Below, one piece after another: positions 7,315-15,948 of a stretch of 40,713 bases of DNA. Numbering within the stretch: the stretch's first letter is position 1; each line of letters begins with the position of its first letter. Below the pieces are notes generated by a model. That model searched no databases and was not told the origin of the DNA. It worked only from the letters and a program-made list of their open reading frames with translations. The position numbers and the translations under genes were made by a program. Origin of the DNA: RGIG7450 sp045648785 (GTDB taxonomy: Bacteria > Bacillota > Clostridia > RUG12999); NCBI GenBank assembly GCA_045648785.1, contig JAZROP010000032.1:1-40713 (forward strand). The letters are read 5' to 3'.

Positions 7315-8895
7315 TTATTTATGTTTTTTCTTCTTTGAATCCTTTTCGTTTACTATATCATCTTGAAGCTGCTCTTCACATTCCTGAAGTTCTTTTTCCA
7401 CATCACCGTATCCATAACCATAACTTGTTCTGTGGGCACTAAAGAGCTTATCATACACATTAATTGCTCCCGCTTTATCGCGTTTTCCTTTTTCTTCATT
7501 ATAATAGTAATAATAACCATACTTATAGTCAAACGCATATCCCGTACCGACATTAAACACACGGATATCATTAAGAACAGTACCGATAATGTTTGCACCG
7601 GCTTTTTTAAGCTTTTCAATGGTTTCATTGATAACCTTAATTCTCGCAAAATACTGTTTAATAACAAGCATAAGACCGTCCGCATATTTAACGATAACTG
7701 ATGTGTCCGCAACAATATTTGCAGGTGACGAGTCGAGAATAATATAGTCGTAATCTGTTTTGTTAAATTCACTGAACGCCATTTCAACTCTGAGCGCTGT
7801 AAAAATTTTGGATGTGGCACTTGTCGCTCTTACACAAGGCAGGATATCGAAACCAAATCTGTCGTCGCAAATAATATTTTCTTCAAGATTTCCACCCATA
7901 AGCACTGCTTCAACTCCACCTATATCCCCAGGCTGCAGAGCAATCTGACGAACGATGTTAGGTTTTTTCATATCAAGGTCAACTAAAAGCACCTTATATC
8001 CCATATCGCTGAGTGCTGTTGCCGTGTTGATAGATGTAGTTGTTTTTCCTTCCGCTGCAATTGTACTGGTAACAATCAGCTTATAGGGACGAACCTTTTG
8101 AGCCTGATTTTTAAGTACTGCTGCCAGCATAAAGTTTGATTCAACAAAGCCCTGATTAGCCACACCTGTGTGCAGAAAACTTTTTTCTTTTTCATTTGTA
8201 GCTGTTGCGTGTGGAATTTCACCAAGAACCATCTGACCAATTTTATGTTCAATATCGTCTGAATTTTTAACCTTCATAACAAAGAAGTTAATGGTAGCAA
8301 TTATAATACAAACAAGCAAAAATCCGATAATACCGAGCATGGTCATATACTGAACGGTTTTTGGCGGTTCAGGCTGTGTGGGAAGCACTGCATAATCAAG
8401 TACATTTACACTTCCTGCCTCTACAACCTCCATCATAACCGCAGGTGCAACCTGAATAACAGCATTGGCAATATTTTTTGCCATGTACGGGTCAGTATGA
8501 TTAACTTTAAGATAAACAACCTGACTTTCTTCTCCGATTGTTACCTCCATCATATTCTCAATAACACCCATAGCAAGATTTATATCAAACTTGCTCATTA
8601 CATGCTTTGCTATTTTTTCACTTTTAAGAATTCTTGTATAAGTAGGAATAAGATTCTGAGTGAGCATTGCATCAACCGTTGTACCTGCCTGAGTAAGCGA
8701 TTCACTTTTTGAGTTTACAACCATTGATGCCGTCGCCGTATATTCTGCTGTATAGGTAACATTACTGAAAATATATCCTACCAAAGCAAACAGAATAGCA
8801 ACCCCAATAACAACCCATTTCCATTTCATCAGCCAAAAGAGAATGTCCGACAAATCAACAGCAAAGAAAATATTTTTTTTGTTATCCATATTCAT
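7315..8895 (-). CDS. Wzz/BY-kinase fusion (bacterial tyrosine kinase with chain-length domain)
   Basis: 526 residues joining a polysaccharide co-polymerase and its tyrosine kinase in one chain, whereas many Firmicutes split them. Membrane segments lie near residues 27-46 and 185-208, enclosing the extracytoplasmic Wzz domain; PTQPEPPK precedes the second segment. The kinase has Walker A STIAAEGKTTTS (277-288), Walker A' VLLVDLDMKKP (302-312) and Walker B YIILDSSPA. The C-terminal region has clusters of tyrosines (YKYGYYYYY and TSYGYGYGD), the autophosphorylation tail, then a lysine-rich end. AGGAG is 5 bases before the ATG. It should set chain length of a surface polysaccharide, opposed by the CpsB phosphatase. 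Confidence 0.94.
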   Translation of the reverse strand: MNMDNKKNIFFAVDLSDILFWLMKWKWVVIGVAILFALVGYIFSNVTYTAEYTATASMVVNSKSESLTQAGTTVDAMLTQNLIPTYTRILKSEKIAKHVMSKFDINLAMGVIENMMEVTIGEESQVVYLKVNHTDPYMAKNIANAVIQVAPAVMMEVVEAGSVNVLDYAVLPTQPEPPKTVQYMTMLGIIGFLLVCIIIATINFFVMKVKNSDDIEHKIGQMVLGEIPHATATNEKEKSFLHTGVANQGFVESNFMLAAVLKNQAQKVRPYKLIVTSTIAAEGKTTTSINTATALSDMGYKVLLVDLDMKKPNIVRQIALQPGDIGGVEAVLMGGNLEENIICDDRFGFDILPCVRATSATSKIFTALRVEMAFSEFNKTDYDYIILDSSPANIVADTSVIVKYADGLMLVIKQYFARIKVINETIEKLKKAGANIIGTVLNDIRVFNVGTGYAFDYKYGYYYYYNEEKGKRDKAGAINVYDKLFSAHRTSYGYGYGDVEKELQECEEQLQDDIVNEKDSKKKKHK

Positions 8896-8905
8896 TCACT
8901 CTCCT

Positions 8906-9628
8906 TTAATTATTTGCTTTTAAGTCCTCGTCAGCATTTGACTGCTCAATAAGTTCATATATAATGCTGCAACTGTTTGGTCTTGTAAAATCAACTGTTA
9001 TTGTGTAGCCATCGTTAACCCACTGACTTATAATGCCGACATTTCCACTGGCAAAAGCTTCTTCATAAAAAGAAACAATATCTTCAATTTCTTTATAATC
9101 CTCACGGATTTTTGTGTTGTTAATAATGTTATCGTCATCTTTATATATTTCTGTTGTACATTCACCGTATTTAAGGCTCAGTGCACGCATTACATAAAGA
9201 TATTCAACATATGTATTATTGCTTTTTGAGTTTGTCAGTTCATAAGTTGACACCAACTCATCCTGGTCAAAAGTGTATTTTACGGTACACTGATTAATCC
9301 ATTCAGCAAGCGGAGTGTTTCCTGCTGCCCTTGGGATAAAGAAAATCTCACTTGTTGTACTTATATCAAGCATAGCCTCTCTGTGTTCGCTGTAAAGCAC
9401 TTCTGATATATCCATTCCAACCTCGATTCCCTCAGTCAGGAACATATCGTTATAGTAATTTCCGCGTTTTACATCCTCACGCTTTATACGATTTTTTACA
9501 TCGGCGTATGAATTATAATAAAGCTCCGCATTATTTCCGCCCGGATAAAAAATTCTATCCACTTCACTTTCACAACCCGAAAGTATGAAAATGCAGAAAA
9601 TCATCAATAAACCCAAAATCTTTTTCAC
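8906..9628 (-). CDS. Putative lipoprotein of unknown function
   Basis: 240 residues with a lipoprotein signal peptide: basic MKK, a hydrophobic stretch and the lipobox LSGC with Cys19. The mature part has no motif that was recognised; it is acidic, lacks further membrane segments and has a DUF-like mix of helices and strands. The start is GTG at 9628 with GGGGGAG 5 bases upstream. Position between capD and the BY-kinase, with gaps of about 10 bases on both sides, suggests a role in assembling or exporting the same surface polysaccharide. That role is inferred from context only. Confidence 0.75.
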   Translation of the reverse strand: MKKILGLLMIFCIFILSGCESEVDRIFYPGGNNAELYYNSYADVKNRIKREDVKRGNYYNDMFLTEGIEVGMDISEVLYSEHREAMLDISTTSEIFFIPRAAGNTPLAEWINQCTVKYTFDQDELVSTYELTNSKSNNTYVEYLYVMRALSLKYGECTTEIYKDDDNIINNTKIREDYKEIEDIVSFYEEAFASGNVGIISQWVNDGYTITVDFTRPNSCSIIYELIEQSNADEDLKANN

Positions 9629-9640
9629 ACTATCTCCCCC

Positions 9641-11497
9641 TTATTTCTTATATATGTATGTTCCTGTTATATCTGCAATCATTCGCCTGATCTCATCATT
9701 TGTAAGTCCGTCTATCTGTTCCATCATGACCAGAATTTTTTCATAAAATTTTTCTTTATCAATATGAACAGGTTTTGCAACATAAATCCTTTTATGCCTT
9801 GTAGAAATCATATTTTCGGAAGTCATATAAAGTTCTTCATAAAGCTTTTCTCCCGGTCGAAGTCCTACAACTTCAATCTTCATATCCTTGCCCGGAGTAT
9901 ACCCCATGAGCTTAATCATTTTTTCAGCAAGCTCATAAATTTTTATGGGTTTACCCATATCAAGAACAAACACCTCACCGCTGTTTGCATAAGCTCCCGC
10001 CTGAAGAACTAGCGAAGCAGCCTCCGGAATTGTCATAAAATATCTGGTGATATCCTTATGTGTAACCTTTACCGGGCCTCCATTTTTAATCTGTTGTTTA
10101 AAAATCGGGATAACCGAACCGTTACTTCCAAGCACATTACCAAATCGTACAGCAACAAATTCGGTTCTTTCTTTATCGTTAAAAGTTTGAACCATCATTT
10201 CACAGACTCGCTTTGTTGCCCCCATAATATTAGTGGGGTTCACCGCCTTGTCCGTCGAAATCATAATAAACCGTTTAACTCCGTATTTAACGGAAGCCTT
10301 AGCAACATTAAATGTTCCAAAAATGTTATTTTTAATAGCCTCTTTAGGCGTATCCTCCATAAGAGGCACATGCTTGTGCGCTGCCGCATGAAATACAATA
10401 TCAGGACGAATTTTTGCAAATGCCTCATCAATTGCAATCCTATCCCGTACAGTAGCAATTATAACAGACACATCTATTCCTGGGTAATTATTCTTAAGTT
10501 CAAGCATAAGTTCATATGCATTGTTTTCGTAATTATCCAGTATTATAAGATTTGCGGGGTTATATTTTATAACTTGCCTACAGATTTCACTTCCTATAGA
10601 GCCGCCGCCACCCGTTACCATTACCGTATGATTGCGTATATATGCACCGATTTTATCATTTTCAAGTTCTATCGGATCCCTGTAAAGCATATCCTCTATC
10701 TGGATTTCCCTTGCCTTACTTGTAATACTTTCGCTTGAAGATTTTACAAAAATCCCTTCCTGCGGAATGATCTTCGTTTTCACCCCCGTTGCCTCACACT
10801 TTTCAACCAGATCTGCAAGCTGATTATGTTCAAGACTGGGTATAGCTATCAGTATTTCATCAATCTTATTTTCTTTGCAAAGTTTTTTAATATCTGTTCT
10901 GTCGCCAAGAATCTTAATCCCGCCCAGATAGCAACCTTTTTTGGCCGGCTGATCATCAATCAATCCGACAATGTGGTATGTTCCTCGCGAACTAATTTCT
11001 TTAATGCACAGTTCAGCAGCCGACCCTGCTCCGACAATCAAAAGTCCCGGCAAGTTATCGTCTGACTTATTCTTATTCCGCCGCTCTCTGATAACTTTCA
11101 GCATTATCCGGTTGAGCAGAAGAACATCCGTAACTGTTATAAAAGACAAAAGGTTCATTCTGATGGTAACATTAAGTTCTGTTTTAAATATACTATGTAC
11201 TGCTATTTCAGCAAGATAAGTTAACACCGCTCCGGTAGTACACGCCCCTACAAGTGCGGTTAAATTTCTCATATTTGCATATGTCCATAATATATTATAT
11301 GTTCTGAATATCGCAAAAGAAATTAAATATGCTGTAACCATAACCAGCCCATAAACCGGAACACTTGTAAAAATCATATCTAGCAGGGATGTTTTCTCAT
11401 AAACAAGAATGGTAGCTATAAGATATCCGAGAATTATACAAACTGCGTCATTGAGAAAAATTATCCATCGCCTGTGTTTCGCAAGAAATTCTTTCAT
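9641..11497 (-). CDS. Membrane nucleoside-diphosphate-sugar 4,6-dehydratase (CapD/PglF family)
   Basis: About 618 residues: four N-terminal membrane helices (to about residue 140), a first Rossmann-like domain (LLIVGAGSAAELC), then a short-chain dehydratase domain with the NAD motif TGGGGSIGSE near 297. The active-site block STDKAVNPTNIMGATKR matches the UDP-GlcNAc 4,6-dehydratase subfamily, in which Met replaces the usual Tyr. A C-terminal LRPGEKLYEELY motif is typical. It makes a 4-keto-6-deoxy sugar, the first step to amino-deoxy sugars in surface glycans. The frame opens at a GTG (11503), but the ATG at 11497 is better spaced from GAAAGAAG. First gene of a nine-gene operon. Confidence 0.93.
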   Translation of the reverse strand: MKEFLAKHRRWIIFLNDAVCIILGYLIATILVYEKTSLLDMIFTSVPVYGLVMVTAYLISFAIFRTYNILWTYANMRNLTALVGACTTGAVLTYLAEIAVHSIFKTELNVTIRMNLLSFITVTDVLLLNRIMLKVIRERRNKNKSDDNLPGLLIVGAGSAAELCIKEISSRGTYHIVGLIDDQPAKKGCYLGGIKILGDRTDIKKLCKENKIDEILIAIPSLEHNQLADLVEKCEATGVKTKIIPQEGIFVKSSSESITSKAREIQIEDMLYRDPIELENDKIGAYIRNHTVMVTGGGGSIGSEICRQVIKYNPANLIILDNYENNAYELMLELKNNYPGIDVSVIIATVRDRIAIDEAFAKIRPDIVFHAAAHKHVPLMEDTPKEAIKNNIFGTFNVAKASVKYGVKRFIMISTDKAVNPTNIMGATKRVCEMMVQTFNDKERTEFVAVRFGNVLGSNGSVIPIFKQQIKNGGPVKVTHKDITRYFMTIPEAASLVLQAGAYANSGEVFVLDMGKPIKIYELAEKMIKLMGYTPGKDMKIEVVGLRPGEKLYEELYMTSENMISTRHKRIYVAKPVHIDKEKFYEKILVMMEQIDGLTNDEIRRMIADITGTYIYKK

Positions 11498-11594
11498 AAA
11501 CACACTTCTTTCCAGCCGGTAATTATCGACTTTATTTTATGCGGTAATTTTTGTTTTTAATTAAGGTTTGCCAGTAATTCCCCTAGTCCTTCAT

Positions 11595-11623
11595 ATTATA
11601 ACATACTATTTTAAACTTTTCAA
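11595..11623 (-). promoter_or_regulatory. Promoter of the surface-polysaccharide operon
   Basis: TTGAAA, 17-base spacer and TATAAT on the minus strand. The -35 box begins 15 bases after the stop of the upstream ABC transporter gene. No terminator hairpin was seen between that gene and this promoter, so read-through is possible. The leader is about 90 bases with no structure recognised. Confidence 0.75.
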
Positions 11624-11637
11624 CTTTTTTCTTTAAT

Positions 11638-13296
11638 TTAAATACAGATAATTTTCCCATCTGCTACATGAAGCGTCTTGTCGCAGAATTCAAGTGCCGC
11701 TTTCTTGTGAGTTATAATAATACAGGTTTTGTCCGACTGATTTTTTATATTCTGCAAAATGGTGTATTCAGCCTGGGCATCAAGCGCACTTGTGGCTTCA
11801 TCAAGTAAAAGCACAGGGGCATCATACATAAGAGCTCTTGCTATTGCAAGTCTCTGCACCTGACCCTCGGACAGACCGGTTCCCCTCTCGCCCAAAACAG
11901 TATCAAGACCTTTTTCAAGACTCGAGATAAACTCCCATATGTCAGCAAGCCGGGCACATCTTTCTATTTCCTCATCACTTGCTTCCGCTCTTGAAAATCT
12001 TATATTATCCCTTATGGTGCCGGACAAAATCATATTCCCCTGAGGAACATATGAAAAAAGGTTTCTTGTATTTTTATCCGCAAAAAGTTTGGTGTTTTCA
12101 CATTCTATCACCATTTCACCCTCTGTGGGCGAAACGATACCCAAAAGCAGTTTTACCATCGTACTTTTACCGGCACCTGATTCTCCGGTAACAGCAACAA
12201 ACTCATTTTTCAGGATTTCAAATTGCGCATTTTCAAGAATATTGTCGCCGTTATCATATGCAAAACTTAAGTTTTCTGCCTTTATTGCAGAAAAATGGTC
12301 TTTTTTTGCAGGTTGCTTATTTTTATCTGGTTCGTCGGGTAATTTTTCTGTTTCAATTATTCTTTCCGCCGAAGCAATGGCAGAATAAACCTGTGGCATG
12401 AGTGTAGACAAATTCATAAATGGTGTTTGAATTTGATTAATAAGTTGCAGAAATGCTGTCATTGTACCAACAGTTATAATTCCCTGTGCAAGTCTATATG
12501 CACTCCATGCAAGAGCCGCATAATAGGATGCTGAAAAAACAAGAAACAAACCAACTGAAGCAAAAATACTAACAGTATTTCTCTTTATTTTCAGTTTATA
12601 TGCTATTTCCTGAAAAACGCGCGATTTATCGGAAATAAATTGCTCGCTGCCAAAGGATTTAATCATGAGCATATTCTGCAGACTCTCCTGCATAAATCCG
12701 CTTGTTTTTCCATCCGCTTGCTGAGTTTTTTTATGTAAAGATTTCATTTTTTTACTGTAAAAGCTTGCCGCAATAATAACTGGTGGACCTATAGCTATTG
12801 CAATAAAAGCAAAAGTTCTGTCAAGCATAAACATTGCCCAAAAAGCACTTACAAGCTTCGCTGTCAGAGAAAAAAAGTTCGGCAGAACGGTTGCAACACC
12901 ATTAACAACTACGCTAACATCACTGTTAATTCTGTTTAAAAGTTCTCCAGAATGATGCGCAGTTATGCTTTGCCAATCCTTATGCAGCAGTTTGGAAAAA
13001 ATTCCTTGTCTTAAACTGATAGTAAGCGTCCCGATAAGTCGTGTTTTAACATTGCTAGAAAGAGCCATAACAACAAGCTGAGCTGCTAAAAGCCCAAAAA
13101 GTCCAAAGCTTTCTTCTTTAAAACTGCCCGCTTTTACTCCCATTGCAACATCAATAACATCTCTTGAGAGAAGAGCAAGACGCACTCCAAGCAGTGAAGT
13201 AATCACTCCCAAAAGTATCGTTAGAAAAAGCTTAAAATAAATAACTTTTGAATTTTCAGCTATCCATTTTATGGCGCCTGATTTTATATTTTTCAT
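11638..13296 (-). CDS. ABC transporter, fused permease and ATP-binding protein
   Basis: 552 residues: an exporter-type membrane domain with six hydrophobic segments (about 1-310) followed by a complete nucleotide-binding domain. The latter has Walker A GESGAGKSTM, the Q-loop YVPQGNM, signature LSEGQVQRLAIARAL, Walker B VLLLDEATSALD and H-loop ITHKK. One gene encodes one half-transporter, so a homodimer is likely unless a partner lies elsewhere. Substrate unknown; exporter architecture argues for a lipid, peptide or drug-like substrate. It starts 41 bases inside the upstream VanZ-like gene and is the last gene of the U32-gal operon. Confidence 0.92.
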   Translation of the reverse strand: MKNIKSGAIKWIAENSKVIYFKLFLTILLGVITSLLGVRLALLSRDVIDVAMGVKAGSFKEESFGLFGLLAAQLVVMALSSNVKTRLIGTLTISLRQGIFSKLLHKDWQSITAHHSGELLNRINSDVSVVVNGVATVLPNFFSLTAKLVSAFWAMFMLDRTFAFIAIAIGPPVIIAASFYSKKMKSLHKKTQQADGKTSGFMQESLQNMLMIKSFGSEQFISDKSRVFQEIAYKLKIKRNTVSIFASVGLFLVFSASYYAALAWSAYRLAQGIITVGTMTAFLQLINQIQTPFMNLSTLMPQVYSAIASAERIIETEKLPDEPDKNKQPAKKDHFSAIKAENLSFAYDNGDNILENAQFEILKNEFVAVTGESGAGKSTMVKLLLGIVSPTEGEMVIECENTKLFADKNTRNLFSYVPQGNMILSGTIRDNIRFSRAEASDEEIERCARLADIWEFISSLEKGLDTVLGERGTGLSEGQVQRLAIARALMYDAPVLLLDEATSALDAQAEYTILQNIKNQSDKTCIIITHKKAALEFCDKTLHVADGKIICI

Positions 13297-13797
13297 ATAG
13301 TAATCCCCCGATTATAAAGAGAATTGCAGCACTCGCCGCTCCAAACGAATCTGTTAAAATATCCGTAATTTCTCCCGCTCTTCCGGGCAAAAAAAGTTGA
13401 ATTGTTTCATCAAAAAAGGCAATCGCACCCGAATAAAGAACAGATGAAATCAGTCTGAAAACCCCTTTTATTCCATAAATTCCAAGCAGCATATTTATCA
13501 GCGTGCCCAGAATAAAAAACAGTGTAAAATGTGCAACTTTTCTCAAAAAATTTTCAAACTTATCAAATCTGTACTCTGCAATATTTTTCGCAACATCTTC
13601 CGCATACTTACTGCTTCCGTCGTCTTTTTTTCATCAGCAGCATCCTTGTAAAATTTCTCTTCACTTTTTATACCGCCTGCAAATTTCTCACTGACCACCG
13701 TTGATTGCTTGGCATTCTGAATGGAAAAGGAAAAAATAATTAATATATGCAGTACTAACGCTACCCATAAAATTATTTTACTATATTTTTGTTTCAC
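13256..13797 (-). pseudogene. VanZ-like membrane protein, split by a frameshift at an A7 run
   Basis: Two frames together make one VanZ-family protein of about 180 residues. The first, from a GTG at 13797, gives one membrane helix and the typical SFSIQNAKQST motif, but ends at a TGA at 13543. The second contains the hallmark VRKxAHF-type motif (LRKVAHFTLFFILG) and three more helices. Sequence in the second frame is VanZ-like back to the A7 run (13625-13631, as T on the plus strand), where ADEKK continues as DDGSSKYAEDVAKNIAEYRF. One extra A, or a -1 slip on A AAA AAG, restores the protein. Either a recent loss, an assembly error in a homopolymer, or programmed frameshifting. It overlaps galK by 17 and the ABC gene by 41 bases. 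Family function is unclear (teicoplanin resistance in VanZ itself). Confidence 0.8.
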
Positions 13798-14965
13798 GAC
13801 CGCCATCCCCTATCTCGGAAATGTAGAAAGATGGTGCGTATCCGATTTTTTCAGTATATTTTTCTCCCACAGTTTTAATAAAATTATCAATCGCATCCTC
13901 TTTTACAATGCTGACAGTACATCCACCAAAACCGGCGCCCGTCATTCTAGAACCCAACACTCCGTCTATTTTTCTTGCCTCATCTACAAGCGTGTCAAGC
14001 TCAACACCAGTAACCTCATAAAGGTCCCTTAAAGAATCGTGCGACTCATTCATCAGCTTACCGAACCCAATTATATCATTTTTATTAAGCGCTTCCCTTG
14101 ATTTTACAACCCTGTCAATTTCATACACAACATGCTCTGCACGCTTTGCTGCAACAGGATTTTCAATCTTATTACGATATTTTTCAAAGTCCTCGGGAGA
14201 AACATCCGCCAGACAGGTTACTTCCGGCATAGCCTTCTTTAGTCCTTCTACCGCAATTTCACACTCACTTCTTCGCTCGTTATACTTAGAATCGGCAAGC
14301 GAGCGTTTTTTATTTGTATTGGAAATAACAAGCTTATATCCGTCAATGTTAACAGGTACCAAAACATATTCAAGAGTTTTGCAGTTGAGCATGATCGCGT
14401 GGTTTTTCTTGCCCATTGCAGAAGCAAACTGGTCCATAACACCGCACATAACACCAATATATTCATGCTCCGCCTGCTGGGAAATTTTCGCCATTTCAAT
14501 CATATCCACAGGCTCCGAAATCCCTTTAATTTCATTTGAAATCGTCGCAAAACAAAGTGCTGTTGCAACCTCAATCGCCGCCGACGAGGACAGACCACCG
14601 CCATGCGGGGTTGTATCATCAAAGAGCATGTCACAACCAACAATTTCATAACCCTTTTTCTTCATAACATCAGCAATACCAATCTGATAGTTACCCCACC
14701 ACAAATCCTTGTAGTCGCCAAGATTATTTATATCAGCCTCAACAACATTACCAATGTCGGTAGCCATCATTTTTATAATACTATCATCTCTTCTTCTGTA
14801 AGCAATTGCCGTGCGCATAGTAAGAGCCGCTGGAAAAACGAATCCGCCGTTGTAATCAGTATGTTCGCCAATAAGGTTAACTCTGCCCGGCGACTGAAAA
14901 ATTCTGATTTCTCCGCCCTTACCGAATCGTTTTTCAAATTCTTTTATAAGCTCTTTGATTTCCAT
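13781..14965 (-). CDS. galK: Galactokinase
   Basis: Phosphorylates alpha-D-galactose at C1 with ATP, second step of the Leloir pathway, in the cytoplasm. 394 residues, normal length. It shows all three GHMP kinase motifs: the galactokinase signature GRVNLIGEHTDYNGG near residues 27-41, the ATP loop GGGLSSSAAIE near 123, and the C-terminal GAGFGGCTVSIV near 340. The ATG overlaps the galT stop by one base (TGATG), with AAGGAG upstream. Together with galT it converts galactose to UDP-galactose and glucose-1-phosphate; galE is not in the window. Confidence 0.96.
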   Translation of the reverse strand: MEIKELIKEFEKRFGKGGEIRIFQSPGRVNLIGEHTDYNGGFVFPAALTMRTAIAYRRRDDSIIKMMATDIGNVVEADINNLGDYKDLWWGNYQIGIADVMKKKGYEIVGCDMLFDDTTPHGGGLSSSAAIEVATALCFATISNEIKGISEPVDMIEMAKISQQAEHEYIGVMCGVMDQFASAMGKKNHAIMLNCKTLEYVLVPVNIDGYKLVISNTNKKRSLADSKYNERRSECEIAVEGLKKAMPEVTCLADVSPEDFEKYRNKIENPVAAKRAEHVVYEIDRVVKSREALNKNDIIGFGKLMNESHDSLRDLYEVTGVELDTLVDEARKIDGVLGSRMTGAGFGGCTVSIVKEDAIDNFIKTVGEKYTEKIGYAPSFYISEIGDGGRETKI

Positions 14966-15939
14966 CAGTTTTTCTCCTTGAACTTTTTATAAGCTGCTCT
15001 TAATTCCTCTGCTTTTTCTTCGGGACATGTGGGATTACAGTGTGCCCATGCCCCCGTTTCGCTTGATGCATTATACTTAATCTGTTTTTCCGACCTCATA
15101 GGCGGAAAAAACTCTATATGAAAATGGTAAAATGATGTGTCCTCACCTGTATTTACAGGATTCTGATGCATGCACATCATGTAAGGAAATTTCATATCAA
15201 ACAGGCTGTCAAGCATACCTGTAGTATCCTTGAGCGTCTGTGCCAGAAGGTCTTTTTCAAGCTCTGTCATCTGCAAAAGATTTTGCTTGTGGTTTTTACT
15301 GATTATATATACCCCATAAGGATATTCCGAGAAAAAGGGCAACACAACCGAAAAAGCCTCATTTTCAAAAATGACCCGTTTTTCAAACTCCTGCTCGGTT
15401 TTCAGCATTTCACAAACAAGACAACAGCCCGTTTCTTTAGAATATTCCCTTGCGGAATCAAGCTCAATCTGAAGCTTTTTGGGAACAACCGAATAACCAT
15501 AAATCTGACCATGAGGATGTGGCATTGTCACTCCCACAACCTCACCACGGTTTTCAAAAATAAAAATATACTTAATTTTTTCGTCCTGCGAAAGCTCGTC
15601 AAATCTGTCCGTCCATAAATCCACAAGCTTTCTGATATGACTTACCGGAAGTTCAGGCAGAGTTGTTGTATGTTCGGCCGAGTATAAAATAACCTCACAC
15701 TTACCATAAGCCTCTTTCACTTTATAAATACCGTTTTGGACATCATCGGGCACCGGCGGATTTTGTGAAAGCGCCGGAAAATCGTTGTCATATTTATAGA
15801 CATCGTAGCCGTCGGGTACATTTTTGCCTTCGCCGGGACAAAACGGACACCAATCCTTTGGCATCTGCGGTCTGCCCTGCCTGTGCGATGCAATCATTAC
15901 CCAGTCCTTGGTTAAGGGGTTATATCTTAATTCTGCCAT
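14965..15939 (-). CDS. galT: Galactose-1-phosphate uridylyltransferase
   Basis: Transfers UMP between UDP-glucose and galactose-1-phosphate. 324 residues with the HIT-type active site MPHPHGQIYGY, whose second His (in HPHGQ) carries the uridylyl group. Zinc-site cysteines are visible in CPFCPGE near residue 32 and CLVCEM near 175, as in GalT class I. MHQNPVN and FHIEFFPPMRS near the C-terminus are also class I features. The ATG at 15939 has AGGAG 7 bases upstream. It lies 9 bases after the U32 gene. Confidence 0.96.
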   Translation of the reverse strand: MAELRYNPLTKDWVMIASHRQGRPQMPKDWCPFCPGEGKNVPDGYDVYKYDNDFPALSQNPPVPDDVQNGIYKVKEAYGKCEVILYSAEHTTTLPELPVSHIRKLVDLWTDRFDELSQDEKIKYIFIFENRGEVVGVTMPHPHGQIYGYSVVPKKLQIELDSAREYSKETGCCLVCEMLKTEQEFEKRVIFENEAFSVVLPFFSEYPYGVYIISKNHKQNLLQMTELEKDLLAQTLKDTTGMLDSLFDMKFPYMMCMHQNPVNTGEDTSFYHFHIEFFPPMRSEKQIKYNASSETGAWAHCNPTCPEEKAEELRAAYKKFKEKN

Positions 15940-15948
15940 ATTTTTCTC

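Noticed and set aside
10058..10738. Plus-strand open frame of 226 codons antisense to capD
   Set aside because: It mirrors a well-supported dehydratase gene, is rich in Cys, His and Asn in a non-protein-like way, and has no start signal.
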